Shown here piece after piece: positions 34,601-45,933 of a stretch of 64,000 nt of DNA (position 1 is the first letter of the stretch; every line of letters begins with the position of its first letter). Source of the stretch: Galaxea fascicularis (lineage: Eukaryota > Cnidaria > Anthozoa > Scleractinia > Euphylliidae); the NCBI GenBank assembly GCA_948470475.1, contig OX419347.1:3343572-3407571 (forward strand), read 5' to 3'. Under the pieces are notes generated by a model, which saw only the letters and a program-made list of their open reading frames with translations, was not told where the DNA came from and made no database searches. The translations under genes were made by a program, and so were the position numbers.

Positions 34601-35707
34601 CAGTAAATCTCTACACAATAAAACTGAGTCAAGGCGCAGATCTGTCCCCAACAATGTTTAACCCCGCATACCAAAATGTTCACGCACTGAAAACAAGTGC
34701 AAGTATCTTGAAAATTCAAATGCACCAAAGGTTTAAGCCATATGCATGATTTGCTGAAGTACTATCTAGCAATCCCTTTTTGTTCCTAGTTTAGGACAAC
34801 CAATGTAAACCTTTCTCTTGGAAATTTGCTGTTAAAATATGTAGTCATCAATAAAATGATTGTTTCCTCTTCAGGCTTTTGGTGAGAACCTTGTATGCTG
34901 TTTATTTTCTCGGGAATGGAACGTCAGAGAAACGGCTCTGCGTCGCCTGAGCAAAGATATCACCACAGTATTCATAGAGGGAAGCAATACGCAGAATATG
35001 GCGGCATTTGAAGCGTGCTGTTCGCTGTTGTCTATGATGTGTGGTGACCCTGTCTACAGAGTCTACGTAGCAGCTTTGGTATGGCCTTTAGATAGACAGA
35101 TAGAAGGATAAAGTGACTGACTGGCTAGCTATGGCGCGTTATCGGTGTCAAAATTATGTTTGTCATTTAATTATGTGTTTTGTATTGACTTTAAAATGTT
35201 CATTGTGAACTTAACCTCGGCATCATGATGTTCGTCTTGATGTTATGATATTCGTCATGACATTATGATGTTCGTCTTGACATTAAGATGTTCGTCATGA
35301 CATTATGATGTCCGTCTTGACATTATGATGTTCGTCATGACATTATGATGTTCATCTTTACATTAAGATGTTCGTCTTTACATTAAGATGTTCGTCTTTA
35401 CATTAAGATGTTCGTCTCGACATTATGATGTTCGTCATGGCATTACGATGCTCGTCGTGACATTACGATGTTCGTCCTGATGTTATGATGTTCGTACATT
35501 ATGATGTTCGTCAAGGTTTAGTGTAGTGGCATCACAGACCTGGGAAGCAACACCTACGAAAATTAAGTGTCTCCCCTCGAATGGTTTTAAAAAAGAATAT
35601 AAACTCTTTCTACTTGACAGTCAGGCATCTTGAAAAACTCTAATCTGTTAATTAGTTCTATTTATTAAATTATTTCATCTAAATAGCTTTATTATTATTA
35701 TTATCAT

Positions 35708-35747
<40 letters not shown>

Positions 35748-38700
35748 GGTGGTGGTGGTAGTAGTAGTAGTAGTAGTACTGTATAACCTCCACCCACTTG
35801 TAACCGCTACGTGGTTGTAGCCAACTCGAAAGCTTGGCTCCTTTGGCTGCTACACACTCTTTTCCTTTGTTATGTTTAATTCGATGTATAGTTAGCTCTG
35901 TTTTTTCTTTTTTTTTGCTTTATTATTGTTGTATTGTAGTTGAATAAGTGTGAATAAATGAACTTGAACTTGAACTTGAACTTGAACTTGAACTTGATGA
36001 TGTTGGTCTTGATAGCATGCACTGCGCGCCGAATTCTCGCCAGAGACAGTCACGTAGGAATCCAAACTAAAATAACTGCTACTGTTGAGACTCTGTTGAG
36101 TTACGGCAGGCTGAATTTCGAGCATACCAGGGTGCCTTTTGGTCAAAGTGATATTTGTCTTGCCTTGCCAAGCAATTAAAAGCAAGAAACAAAATAATTG
36201 CGTTTTTGTTACGTTGGCGTAAAGGCCTTTCACCACGCAGAAAATCGGGCCATTTTATTTTTCGAACCGGAACCGACCGGTCCGCTTTTACAGAGACTGC
36301 CTCTTAATATCAAGCTGCCTTTGCACATCTCCAAGCAAGCGTTCTGTTCTTATGATATTAAGGCCTGCCGTAACTCAACAGAGTCTCAACAGTAGCAGTC
36401 ATTTTAGTTTGGATTTCCACGTGACTGTCTCTGGCGAGAATTCGGCGCGCAGTGCATGCTATCAAGACCAACATCATCATGACGAACATCACAATGTACG
36501 AACATCATAACATCAAGACCAACATCGTAATGTCACGACGAGCATCGTAATGCCATGACGAACATCATAATGTCAAGACGAACATCTTAATGTAAAGATG
36601 AACGTCATAATGTCATGACAAACATCATAATGTCATGACGAACATCATAATGTCAAGACGGACATCATAATGTCATGACGAACATCATAATGTCATGATG
36701 AACATCATAATGTCAAGACGGACATCATAATGTCATGACGAACATCATAATGTCATGACGAACATCTTAATGTCAAGACGAACATCATAATGTCATGACG
36801 AATATCATAACATCAAGACGAACATCATGATGCCAAGGTTAAGTTCACAATGAACATTTTAAAGTCAATACAAAACACATAATTAAATGAGAAACATAAT
36901 TTTGACACCGATAACGCGCCATAGCTGGCCGGCTGACTGAGGGGCAGACGGATAGACAGAGAGACAGACAGACAGGGTTAAAGAGAAACTTAGGACACTG
37001 TTAACAAAAAGTGACTGGAGATGTTTTTCCCTTGCTTTGCTTTACTTTGTCAATTGTAATATCATGTCATTCGAAGGATGTCCACCTTTCTTAATCTGTG
37101 GCAAATCAACACTTAATCTGGGACAAATCGGCTCTTTGTAGATGTTGCTGTGTGCATTCCATTTAGACACTGAATGCCACATACAGTTACACCACTGTAC
37201 CGTTTTTGCAGAGTAATTTCCAAATGGCTGCCGCAAAACAAAGTTACTAAATCTGCCAATGACAAGAAACGCAAACAGCACAATTAGAACCAATCAGAAT
37301 TCAGTGCAAATATATGTAACCGGCACAAAGCGCGGGAAATGCGAATGACCAAGTCACGTGTGTTTTTGGTTTTGCTTCTGATTGGTTGAGAAAGTGGGAC
37401 GAGTTTTGTTATCCAGTCATAGAGTGAAGCTAAGAAAAACAGAGTAAAGGAAAATTGCTTACAACACTCCAAAAGTTCACATCCCTAAAATTCACCGATT
37501 TATGTTTTTTGAATATTTTTTACAGAGAACATTGCGCGTCTTAATGATGCACGCGTCATACTCAACGCAGGAGGAGAGAGAACAGCTGCAGAAATGTCTT
37601 TTCGGCGTTGTGGAAGCTGTTTTGGCCAAGTGTGCCGATTCTAACAGGTACTGTTAAAGAAGCTTTTTGATTAAGCGTGCATGAATGAATCAAGAGGTAC
37701 ATTGGCTCTTGGAAAACGGGTTAACCTCTCGTAAGCCGTCTGTGTAACATGTAAATATCTCCTTCATACCCTTGCGGTATTACCTTTTGCATGTTTGTTG
37801 GATAAAATGATAAATCATCTGGAATTTGAGCTTAAAAAAACAATGAATGTTGAATCGCTGTAACATTGTGCACAGAAATAGTATTCGGGTCTAGTAGGTT
37901 ACTTGAGACTACTCTGGTCGTAGAAATAAACGAATAAGTGGAATAATGCTTCCAAAAAACATTTTCTCTCAAAACTAAATACTCTTGGCGGAAGTGACCT
38001 AAGAATAGTCTGGACCGAGTGTTTGAAGCTGACTTCCGGTGTCGCGTCACTGGCTTGGCGGGTCACGCACAATTTTCCCGCCAAAAGAAACGCTTATTCT
38101 GTGTATTCTTTTGATCTGTTTGTTCTGGTTTCTGATGTGGATTGAGCTGAATGTTATTTCGTTTATTCCCAAAACAGAAGAGGTCCCACGAATACCGTCT
38201 ATTGCACGTGTTCCTATTCTGGAATACTTCCAAAACAACGCAACATAAAGTGATCTTCAATTGAGTGTCGTAAAATCAAATCGAAGACAATTTTTACTCT
38301 GACCAATCACAAGAGACAACAACCATTTCGGTGAACCAATCAGACTTTGAAGTAATTACATGCAACCGGCGCCAAGCACGGGAAAATGCGCGCGTGCATC
38401 AAGTGATTGGTTTTGGTTTTGCTTCTCATTGGCTGAGAAAGTGGACGCGAGTTTTGTCAACCAATCACAGAGCGAAGTAAACCAAGACCAAAGCAAACGC
38501 AATAAGACTAACTTTCGACACTCAGTTGAAAACCACTCAAAACTTGGCATTGCAATTTCTCCTTTGTTACAGGCGTTTCAGTGCTCTTTCAGTGAGGGTT
38601 CTTTTAGAACTTTGCAAAGATGAATGTGGAGACCTTGCGCTGGGTAAAATGCTTGGCGATGACCACGAACCGCAGCCATTTGGAGGGCTAAGCTTTATTC

Positions 38701-41700
38701 TATCTTGTATTCTGCGAAATGCAGCTGAGTATGCAACCTGGCCATGGTGGTTGGGCCGTCTTCTGTTTTTGAGGAAATTAATGGATGAATATGTCAGCGA
38801 GTTTCAATTGTCTGAGGACACTCCATCAGTCCAAATGGACACCGCTGGTGTGTTAGTCCATGATCGCCTGCCGAATGCCAGCAGTGACATGGGTGAAATA
38901 TTTCAAAACAAGCTAACTCGTTTGATGTCGGTTTTAAAGTTTGCAATGCAAGCGGTGAACTGTTCTCACAGCAAGGTTAGCAAGCTTGCCATAGCTGTGT
39001 TAATGTACTGTAGCTCTTTGGCTTCGCATTCAGGGCCGGCATCGAAGCACGTCTCGAAGGTTATTTCTAAACTTAAACCGGCCCAACGCAGTGCTCTTCA
39101 GCGCCAAATTCATTCATTGCCTAGATCGAATACAGCACCCGTCGGTAACCAGGAACGACCGGGTATCGAATCGCAAATTAGCCACGATACACCATCGATT
39201 GCCAGTAATCGGGACTCGGCGATCGGCAGTCTATCATCAGTGGCTTCGGACGACGAAACAGACAATATATCGGAGGCAGAACTTCAGGCCATTGTAGATC
39301 CTTTCGAAAGGCGTCACTCCATGTTGCTGTCACCTTGTTTTTCACCCAGCGAGGAGCTCAATCTCGACTGGTCGAGATCAATTGAAGAATCACCGCGAAT
39401 GCCTCCCGTGAGGGTAACTGTAGGAAAGAAATGCCAGGAGATCATCGAGCAGGAAGAAGCTGAAGCTGTTGCCAAGGCAATGGCTGTCTCCTCGTTTCAT
39501 TCTCCCCCTTCCAAGATAGAGAGCTTGGACACTGGGAATGAGATGTTGATTGTTTTTACCCAACCTGAGGTGAGTGTTTTTGCCCAATCACTGATTAGTG
39601 AGTAAGAAAAATTACAGCCTAAGTCAAGGTCTGTAAACCGAGGAAAACATTCTTCTCTCGTCTGCTTTGTAGTCATTAGAAACGGCAGTAAACTCGAAAC
39701 ATCTGTACTTGGAAGGTGTCCATTGGAAGAAAGGAGAGCTCTTGGGGACTGGGGCCTACTCCTCTTGTTACGCAGTGAGAGATCTGCTCAATGGCTCACT
39801 TATGGCAGTCAAACAGGTATTGAAGGACAACTTGTCACTCAATTACACTGAACGTTACTTGATGCAACACTTAGGTAACGCTTGAAAAATTCGTTGTAAC
39901 GTTGCGAGAATCACTGCCAAGTTAGAATGGACTCTTACTTTTGGCAGAGATTGCGACCACAAAAAGTTGCAAGGCGTGTTCTTTGCAGGGTATTTTTCAC
40001 CACGCAGTTTCGCGTGACAAGGAAATTTCAAGACAAGGAATAAGTAATGATCCAGTGAAACAAAGCTTGAACAGTTTTAGTGGTTACTTCACAGGGCGTT
40101 TTCTGTTATTTTAAGGTCGCATTCAGAGGTCGTCATCATCATCATCAACATCACCATCATCATCATCATCATCGTCCTTATCACTTTATTTAAGTCTCAA
40201 ATCAGTGCATGGTGTTGTTTTGAAGGTCTCTTTCTGTCGTAACTCGACCGAGGAACAGGAAAAAGTGACCAAGACCATCGAGGATGAAATCTCGCTGCTT
40301 GGCAGGCTACAGCATCCACATCTCATCACGTGTTTGGGTGCCACAAAACACAACGGACATTTTAATATCTTTTTGGAGTGGATGCCAGGTGAGGGTTTTT
40401 GCTTCTGACAAGTGACTTCTTCTCTAATAGAAAAGGTCAAGCTATCACATTTACTTAAAGTGTATATGACAGACTTTTTTTATTTGCTCGATTAAATCTC
40501 CTCTGAATGTACTGATATGTATAGCAAAGAAAAATTTTCGATAGCGATTTCCCTTCCCCGTGTTTTGATGTACCAAAAACGTCAAATTTCACTTCCGGTG
40601 GGGTACAAAACCGCGAGACCAAAAACAGGAGACTGGGAACGATTGTGACGTCGTTTCAGGACTTCAAGCTTCGCAAAAAATAGATTTCTCAGTCATTTCT
40701 TATTGTGAGCTAATCAATTTGCTAAGAAATGGTACAATAGTGCGTTGTTTATAAGAAAATAAGAAAATGTCGGAGAAATCTGTTTTTCGCAAAGCTTGAA
40801 GGCCTGAAATGACGTCACAATTTTTCCCAGTCTCCTGTTGTCGGTCTCGCGGCTTTGTACCCCACCGGAAGTGAAATTCGACGCTTTTGGTACATCAAAA
40901 CACGGGGAAGGAAAATCGCTATCGAAAATTGTTTTTTGCTATACTTATCAGTACATTGGGGAGATTTAATCGAGCAAATAAAAACAAAAATCTGTCATAT
41001 ACACTTTAAAAGTTAGCCATTTACCGACCTCTTTTGTTGTTGTTGTTACTTTTTTAAACATGTGAATGTAATCAACAAGATTTTTTTTGGTTTCTTTCCC
41101 ATTAAGGTGGTTCCATCACAACATTGCTCGGGAAATATGGAGCTTTTGATGAGAAAATCGTTATTGGTTACACCAGGCAGATTTTTCAAGGCGTGGCGTA
41201 TCTTCATCAGAATCAAGTGATTCACAGAGATATCAAAGGTGATATATAAACACTATTTGCTTTAACTTGCATACGTATTGTTCGTTCTGTCGTTGTGACA
41301 ATGCAATGATGAATTTCCCTGTAGGGTGGGGTGCGTACGTTTAGGACTATACTGTCTCTTTCCTATTCCGGTTTAGGAATTACAGATTGCTTGAAATACG
41401 GTACGTGTACTCACTCCTCTCCCCCGTTAAATAAGATCACATCCTGAGATCGGATTGAAGTAAGACCAGCGCGCAGAATAGTCTGGACCGAGTGTCTGAA
41501 CCTGTACTTTCGGTGCCACGTGATAGGCTTGGCGGAGCGCGCATGATTTTCCCGCCAAAATCAGTCTGTCAGTCATTCATTAATTCGTTCGTTCACTCAT
41601 TCATTCAATCGTTCATTCATTTTATTGTTGTACAGGAGCTAATATCTTGGTGGACTCCACGGGACAGAACATTCGCATCGCGGATTTCGGCGCAGCAGCA

Positions 41701-43480
41701 CGGCTGGCCACACAGATCACTGGTGCGGGTGAATTTCAAGGGCAGTTGCTGGGAACAATTGCCTTCATGGCTCCAGAAGTGAGTGTGATTCAGTGTCGTT
41801 CTAAAAAAAATGGCAGTTAATGTGCGTGATTTCAACTAAATAACGCATGGGAAAAAAGCAAACCGTGAGAAAGTTGTGCATTTCAAGACATTCTTCGTTT
41901 GGAAGAGTCCTAATCGAGAGTGGTTAATTAATCATTATGTTGTGGTTCAACTTTATCCTTAGTTTAAATTTTTTCTCTCTTTGTATCTGGCTATGGTAAT
42001 GTATGATCATATATGATAATTAGTTTAAAACTAAGGGAGAAAAACCAAGGATAAAATTGAACAACAACATATCCACCGCTCACGCCCGAAATAAAAAACG
42101 CGCCATACCTTTTTCACAGGCAGGTTATAGGAAAGGTTACTTGACACTTGTATGTTTTGGTAAATATAATTTACCTGTAACTATGGTCTTAACAACTTTA
42201 AGGAGGCAGGTTGTTTTGAGAGTTGCAACTGTGAATTATCATAGCAACGTATTTCAGCTGAGGTTTCGAACATTAGGAAAGAAATTTACTTTGTGTTGCT
42301 TAACAGGTTTTGCGTGGGGAGAGCTATGGTCGAAGTTGTGATGTCTGGAGTGTGGGGTGTGTTATTATTGAAATGGCCACTGGAAAACCGCCATGGAATG
42401 CTCATGAACACTCCAATCATTTGGCGCTTATCTTCAAGGTCAGTTCTGTTCAGTATTACTAATTACGGAGAGTTCGTTTGACTTTTAAAGAATCACCAAG
42501 AAGTACTGGTGATCCTTCTCGTATTTCTCAGGGGGGGGAGGGGGGGGGGCTAGTGCCTTTTGTAGGTTTGTCTGTTTATTTGTCTAGCTGTTTATCTGTC
42601 TGTCTGTCTGTCTGTGTAGCTTCGCTCTGACGAAGGGCTAAGGTTCGAAAGTTAAGCTTTTTAATCCCTTTCCGGTTTTTGTGGAATTTTCCACAGCGGT
42701 TGGAAAATCGCCGCGTTCGCTGGTTCAACACTCAGGACTGTATTCTTTCTGGTACTTTATTCACACTTCACGGACACATTTGTTCAATCTGGTAACAAGT
42801 TCCATTCACGATCCTTTCAACGTCAAATTTACACGTACAACATTTCTCTACTTATCTACTTTACTGGTAAAAGCGGAAGTTTACACCCTGTTACGTACAT
42901 TCTTAATTTCCCAATTATTTAATTTTGTACATTACAAGTCTATTGTTCATTTAGTTACATTTCCGATTCCTGCAAGACTTTCACTTTAACCTAGATTAAT
43001 CCAATTACATAACTGTCACACGTCGTATTCAGGACACGAAATGTCCCACCATCGTTCACATCACAGGATGTTCCCACCCATTTCGTCCTAAATTAACGTT
43101 TGTTTCAATGTTACAATTAATCTTTAATTAGTTCCATACATTACTTAATTATGCAAGCTAATGTTCCACAACACCGGTGGCCAGTTTTCGTTGTCAACTC
43201 AGTTAATCAAACAAACGGTGTATCACCACCACGGTTTCTTTGGAAACAAACCCCTTTACTCATTCGTCATTTTGTCTGTCTGTCCGTCCGTCTGCCTGTC
43301 TGTTGGTTAATTTTTCGCTGTACTCGTTGTTAGATTGCTTGTGCCGAGTCTCCTCCTGAAATTCCAGAAAATCTGAATCCAGCGCTGCGAGACGTGCTGC
43401 TGAGGTGCCTGGAAGAGAAACAAGAGGAACGACCATCAGCCATGGACTTGCTAAGACACCCATTATTCACACAAATGTAG
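28622..43480 (+). CDS. MAP3K1: MAP kinase kinase kinase 1 (MEKK1), SWIM-RING-kinase, about 1,160 aa
   Basis: Ser/Thr kinase and E3 ubiquitin ligase upstream of JNK/ERK signalling. Exons: 28622 to 28849-28909, 28937 or 28950-29039, 31092-31166, 31703-31945, 32340-32453, 33243-33510, 33695-33782, 34118-34247, 34875-35078, 37526-37647, 38573-39569, 39673-39816, 40226-40388, 41107-41238, 41636-41778, 42307-42438, 43334-43480. Visible domains: [12 protein letters not shown]-terminal block; [20 protein letters not shown] then a SWIM zinc finger ([13 protein letters not shown]); RING finger ([12 protein letters not shown] ... CPLCRK); an ARM/TOG-like region ([16 protein letters not shown]); kinase with glycine loop [12 protein letters not shown] lysine, HRDIKGAN, DFGAAAR and GTIAFMAPE. 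All phases agree except the exon 1-2 junction, where the obvious donor (28909) would leave an intron of only 27-40 bp; the true boundary is unresolved. It is shorter than human MAP3K1, mainly in the linker before the kinase. AATAAA at 44684-44689. Confidence 0.95.
30303..30450. mobile_element. MITE with CCCCGGTTGTTCAAAGGC ends, different interior
   Basis: The ends ggccccggttgttcaaaggc and gcctttgaacaaccggggcc are perfect inverted copies. The interior consists of repeated ggatag/ctatcc words (for example actatccagtggataa), unlike copies 19209 and 21356, which share only the terminal CCCGGTTGTTC. MAP3K1 intron 2. Confidence 0.72.
30553..30750 (+). repeat. C-rich dispersed repeat, copy 2
   Basis: Runs from tccatacctcccccacaaaa through cccctctggaatttctagtt and cccttggaatcttcattgac to ctgtgggggtgggatagat. 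Same family as 26455, 46855 and 49133. MAP3K1 intron 2. Confidence 0.6.
32283..32334 (+). repeat. GAT/TTG microsatellite next to a MAP3K1 splice acceptor
   Basis: A (GAT)n tract (actgatgatgatgatggtg...) followed by (TTG)n ends directly in the polypyrimidine/acceptor tract of the SWIM exon (exon start 32340). Length variation here could affect splicing, but that is speculation. Confidence 0.7.
32505..32805. repeat. Dispersed repeat, copy B (about 300 bp)
   Basis: Homologous along its length to 25561-25862 (see that entry). MAP3K1 intron 5. Confidence 0.6.
32945..33131. mobile_element. MITE with ttgtccaatacac ends (187 bp)
   Basis: The left arm ttgtccaatacaccaacata then atgagattcatgg is mirrored by ccatgaatctcattatgtca then gtgtattggacaa. 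Inner words (gtgtcacta / tgtgacatc) also pair partly. MAP3K1 intron 5. Confidence 0.7.
35228..35512 (+). repeat. 20-bp minisatellite, left arm
   Basis: About 14 copies of cattatgatgttcgtcatga with single-base variants (ttcgtcttta, ttcgtctcga, and so on). Confidence 0.85.
35514..35995 (+). mobile_element. 3' end of a LINE inserted in the inverted-repeat element, TTGAAC tail
   Basis: A frame ending [21 protein letters not shown] (35579-35637) looks like the C terminus of a non-LTR retrotransposon ORF2. It is followed by an AT-rich 3' UTR with a (TAG)n/(TGG)n microsatellite (35708-35777) and a tail of six TTGAAC units (about 35960-35995). It is 5' truncated. Confidence 0.6.
36475..36832 (-). 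repeat. 20-bp minisatellite, right arm
   Basis: Reverse-complement array of the left arm: atgtcatgacgaacatcata repeated about 17 times with variants. It is longer than the left array, so the two arms have expanded independently. Confidence 0.85.
37296..37470. repeat. Dispersed repeat, copy 1 (paired with 38337-38520)
   Basis: Shares aaccggc.c.aagc.cggga, tggttttgcttctgattggt, gagaaagtgg and gagttttgt.a.cca with 38337-38520. MAP3K1 intron 9. The class is unknown. Confidence 0.5.
37995..38095. repeat. Dispersed repeat with tagtctggaccgagtgt (copy 1 of 2)
   Basis: tagtctggaccgagtgtttg then cttggcggg and attttcccgccaaaa recur at 41471-41562 in intron 14. MAP3K1 intron 10. Confidence 0.5.
38337..38520. 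repeat. Dispersed repeat, copy 2 (paired with 37296-37470)
   Basis: See 37296-37470; this copy lies just upstream of the large MAP3K1 exon starting at 38573. Confidence 0.5.
40456..41008. mobile_element. Hairpin MITE with taaagtgtatatgacaga ends (553 bp)
   Basis: Arms of about 200 bp: taaagtgtatatgacagact ... cttccccgtgttttgatgta ... ggtggggtacaaa ... caggagactggga are mirrored in order on the right (tcccagtctcctg, tttgtaccccacc, tacatcaaaacacggggaag, tctgtcatatacacttta). The central loop is about 150 bp. It nearly fills MAP3K1 intron 13, inside the kinase-coding region. Confidence 0.8.
41471..41562. repeat. Dispersed repeat with tagtctggaccgagtgt (copy 2 of 2)
   Basis: Matches 37995-38095 and is followed by a ttcattcattcaatcg-type simple repeat (41570-41622) leading into the acceptor of the DFG exon. 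Confidence 0.5.
42525..42615 (+). repeat. G-run and TCTG microsatellite in MAP3K1 intron 16
   Basis: An interrupted G18-type run (42530-42550) is followed by tgtctgtctgtctgtctgtg (about 42597-42615). A second tctgtctgtccgtccgtctg tract lies at 43270-43300 near the last exon. Confidence 0.7.
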
Positions 43481-43526
43481 CAACAAACCCGAGTCAGACC
43501 CACCTTGTACAGTAGAAAAAAGTTAG

Positions 43527-43830
43527 AACCATTTGAATGGTCACACTTCAGGTCTTCATCCACAGACTCAAAAGTTAGAACCACCTTGTACGGCATAATA
43601 AACAGCACCACAGGAAAGTACTGCTTAGTAGCTTTCATTCGAATGGTCACACTTTAGGATTTCATCCACAGACTCAAAAGGTAGAACCACATTGTACAGC
43701 ATAATAAACAGCACCACAGGAAAGTACTGCTCAGAAGCATTTTAGGATTTCATACTCAGACTCAAAAGTTACAAACGCCTTGCATAATAACATCAATAAC
43801 CAGCACCATAACGTATTGCTCAAAAGCTTT
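43527..43830 (+). repeat. Tandem duplication in the MAP3K1 3' UTR (about 100-bp unit, 2-3 copies)
   Basis: The unit gaatggtcacacttyaggty then ttcatccacagactcaaaag, ttgtac.gcataataaacag and caccacaggaaagtactgct appears at 43535-43635 and again at 43640-43735. A third decayed copy (cagactcaaaagttac, cagcaccata) follows to about 43830. Confidence 0.75.
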
Positions 43831-44837
43831 CATTATTTTATAATGTATTTTAAGCATTTCTTCCACCGATGGACAAAAACTAGGCGATTTGGACTTTTCA
43901 CCAAGTGTAAATATTTGTAAGAACTGCTGTAGATATAATACGTTTTATCTTAGGTGTAAAACAGTCGTATTGTATAGCTGTATAAAATTTTATTCCACGA
44001 GTATTCATGTTTGTACTACTACAAAGAAGAAATAAGTTCAGTAATAGAGAAATATTTCTCGAATATTTTCCTGGAAATTATTTCCGATTTTACCCGATAT
44101 TTCTACCGAAACACGTAATATCTTGGAACTTGTCTTCCACAACACTACCATATAATCCTTTCTACATGCATTAACGTTTATAAAAGTGGCATTTAACGCA
44201 GTTTCTACACATTCATGTGCAGTTTTATTTCCTTTATAAGGTGTAAAATAAGTGGTTCTTAAGTGTTGTCTGGTTACCTTAGTTTGTATACCATATTACA
44301 GCTTTTTTACGGTAATATTTAGAGAGTTTTCATGGCGAACTAGTTTTGTATAGGTTTTTAACTAATTAAAGAGACTGGACTTTGACTAACTGGTAAATTA
44401 TGGCATCTTTTGTTTTCAACTTTACAATCTTTAAAGTACTGACACAGTCTTGACACAGTTTGCTTACAAAGTTCCAAGCCGTGTAGTTGTACTTTGCACA
44501 ATCTCAAAGACGGGTTTTTTAGTGCCCATTTTTTCATGTATTAGAAATACAAGTGATCAACATAGTTGTGTTCTTATTTATTTATGACAAGTGTTAGTCT
44601 ATATTTGGGTTTTAACTTCTTCATTGTCAGCTTTTGTTCCTTTCTCTCAGGAATGTAACTGGGGGAAACATTTGTTGTTGTTGAATAAATAACTGACTGG
44701 TCATTTCGTGTAGATGATGCCCTCTTCTAAGGGCATTGCCCTTTACATAACTAGTATACCTCATCGCGATTACGAATGTCAGACAAAAACGCGAGAGTTA
44801 GCCGTCAAGGTATTATCTTCAACAAGTTCTATGGTGT

Positions 44838-45075
44838 CAGGGGCGGATCCAGGAATTTCTGAAAGGGGGGGTTGTGCACCGAAGTAGCCTTGAACACCAA
44901 TGGTGTGGAAGGCGAGTAACTTGACAAGCAGTCGAATGGTAAAAGTGAAATAACTTCGTAAAAACAATTTTATTCTATTATTATTTTACGAAGAATCAAG
45001 CAAAATAACAACAACAACAAAATTCTCAAAGGGGGGGTTGCAACCCCCTCAACCCCTCCCCTGGATCCGCCTCTG
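44838..45075. mobile_element. MITE with caggggcggatccagg ends (238 bp)
   Basis: caggggcggatccaggaatt ... aaagggggggttg is mirrored by aaccccctc ... cccctggatccgcctctg. The interior is AT-rich. Confidence 0.72.
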
Positions 45076-45933
45076 GGTGTTCAGGTTCCAGCCGAAGACA
45101 GAGACAACAAATCCCGTCAAGCCCCTAAACTCAGCGATTCAAATTCACACCCCAAAATGTAGTGTCAACCTCCCCCCACCCATTTCTTTGCGACCACCTC
45201 TTTCTCACATGCTGTCTTTAAAGGAAGAAGTAAGTGTTAAGGAAATTCACGGCTCTTGATGTTTTATTTCACCTAAGTTATCGACTACGCAAGATTTAAT
45301 TTAATGTAACCAATGCTGTAAAATGAAAAGGTTTCTTGCGACCGCCTTCTTTTCCAACCACGTTGACAGGCCAGTTCTCAACACACTGGGCATATACTAT
45401 CCTTTGCAAGCGATTTTGTTGTGGATCTGATCGCCAACAAATGCAGATGCCTTAAAGAAATGTGACTGAAGTAACTGTATTTATGTGCCGGGAGTAAAAA
45501 TAGCCATGACAACTGCACACTTATTGTTGTCACGCAACACTTGAACACTCTCAACAGCCGGAAGTTTGTGTAAGCAGTCAAAAATACTTCAGGTCCATTT
45601 CGCCTTGCTAGGTTTTTTGGAATCTTAAGTTACAACACCTTCCCTAAAGATTGTAACCGGGACACAAGGGAAAAAGAGTGTTTAATTTCCCTCTGTCCAC
45701 GGATGTGCTAAAAATAGGATCTACGCGATCAACGCTTGACAACCGGAAGTCGGTGTGGCCTGCCACGTCGATAGAATATGCGTATATCTGGGAGCAGCTG
45801 AAACTATTGCAAAACAAAGTCGAACTATGAATATAATCTTGTGTTACAGACAAGATCGTCGTCATTCGTTGTTTGGGCCTGCTGAAAACGTTGATATCCT
45901 ACAGATCGGAGCTTTCAAGACAGAAATATAGTC

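Larger units (their letters stand above)
35112..36945. mobile_element. Long inverted-repeat element with 20-bp minisatellites in both arms
   Basis: The outer left arm (tatggcgcgttatcggtgtc, then tttgtcatttaattatgtg, 35131-35220) is mirrored at 36840-36925 (gacaccgataacgcgccata). Each arm then carries a tandem array of the 20-bp unit cattatgatgttcgtcatga (left 35228-35512, right 36475-36832 in reverse complement). The innermost arms (agcatgcactgcgcgccgaa, gactctgttgagttacggca, 36010-36110 and 36360-36465) also pair. The whole is a giant foldback inside MAP3K1 intron 9. The left arm is broken by a LINE fragment at 35514-35995. No coding capacity was seen. Confidence 0.75.
43481..45933. other. 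MAP3K1 3' UTR and MAP3K1-FBXO4 intergenic region
   Basis: The 3' UTR probably ends after AATAAA at 44684-44689. Beyond it lie the GGGGCGGATCCAGG MITE (44838-45075) and the FBXO4 upstream region with two CCGGAAGT words (45558-45565, 45743-45750), ETS/GABP-type sites common in housekeeping promoters. Confidence 0.5.

Noticed and set aside
35892..36236. Frame with a VQVQVQVQV run
   Set aside because: It is a translation of the TTGAAC-repeat LINE tail.
35228..36832. CRISPR-like array of 20-bp repeats
   Set aside because: The units are contiguous without spacers and mirrored in a foldback; it is a eukaryotic minisatellite.
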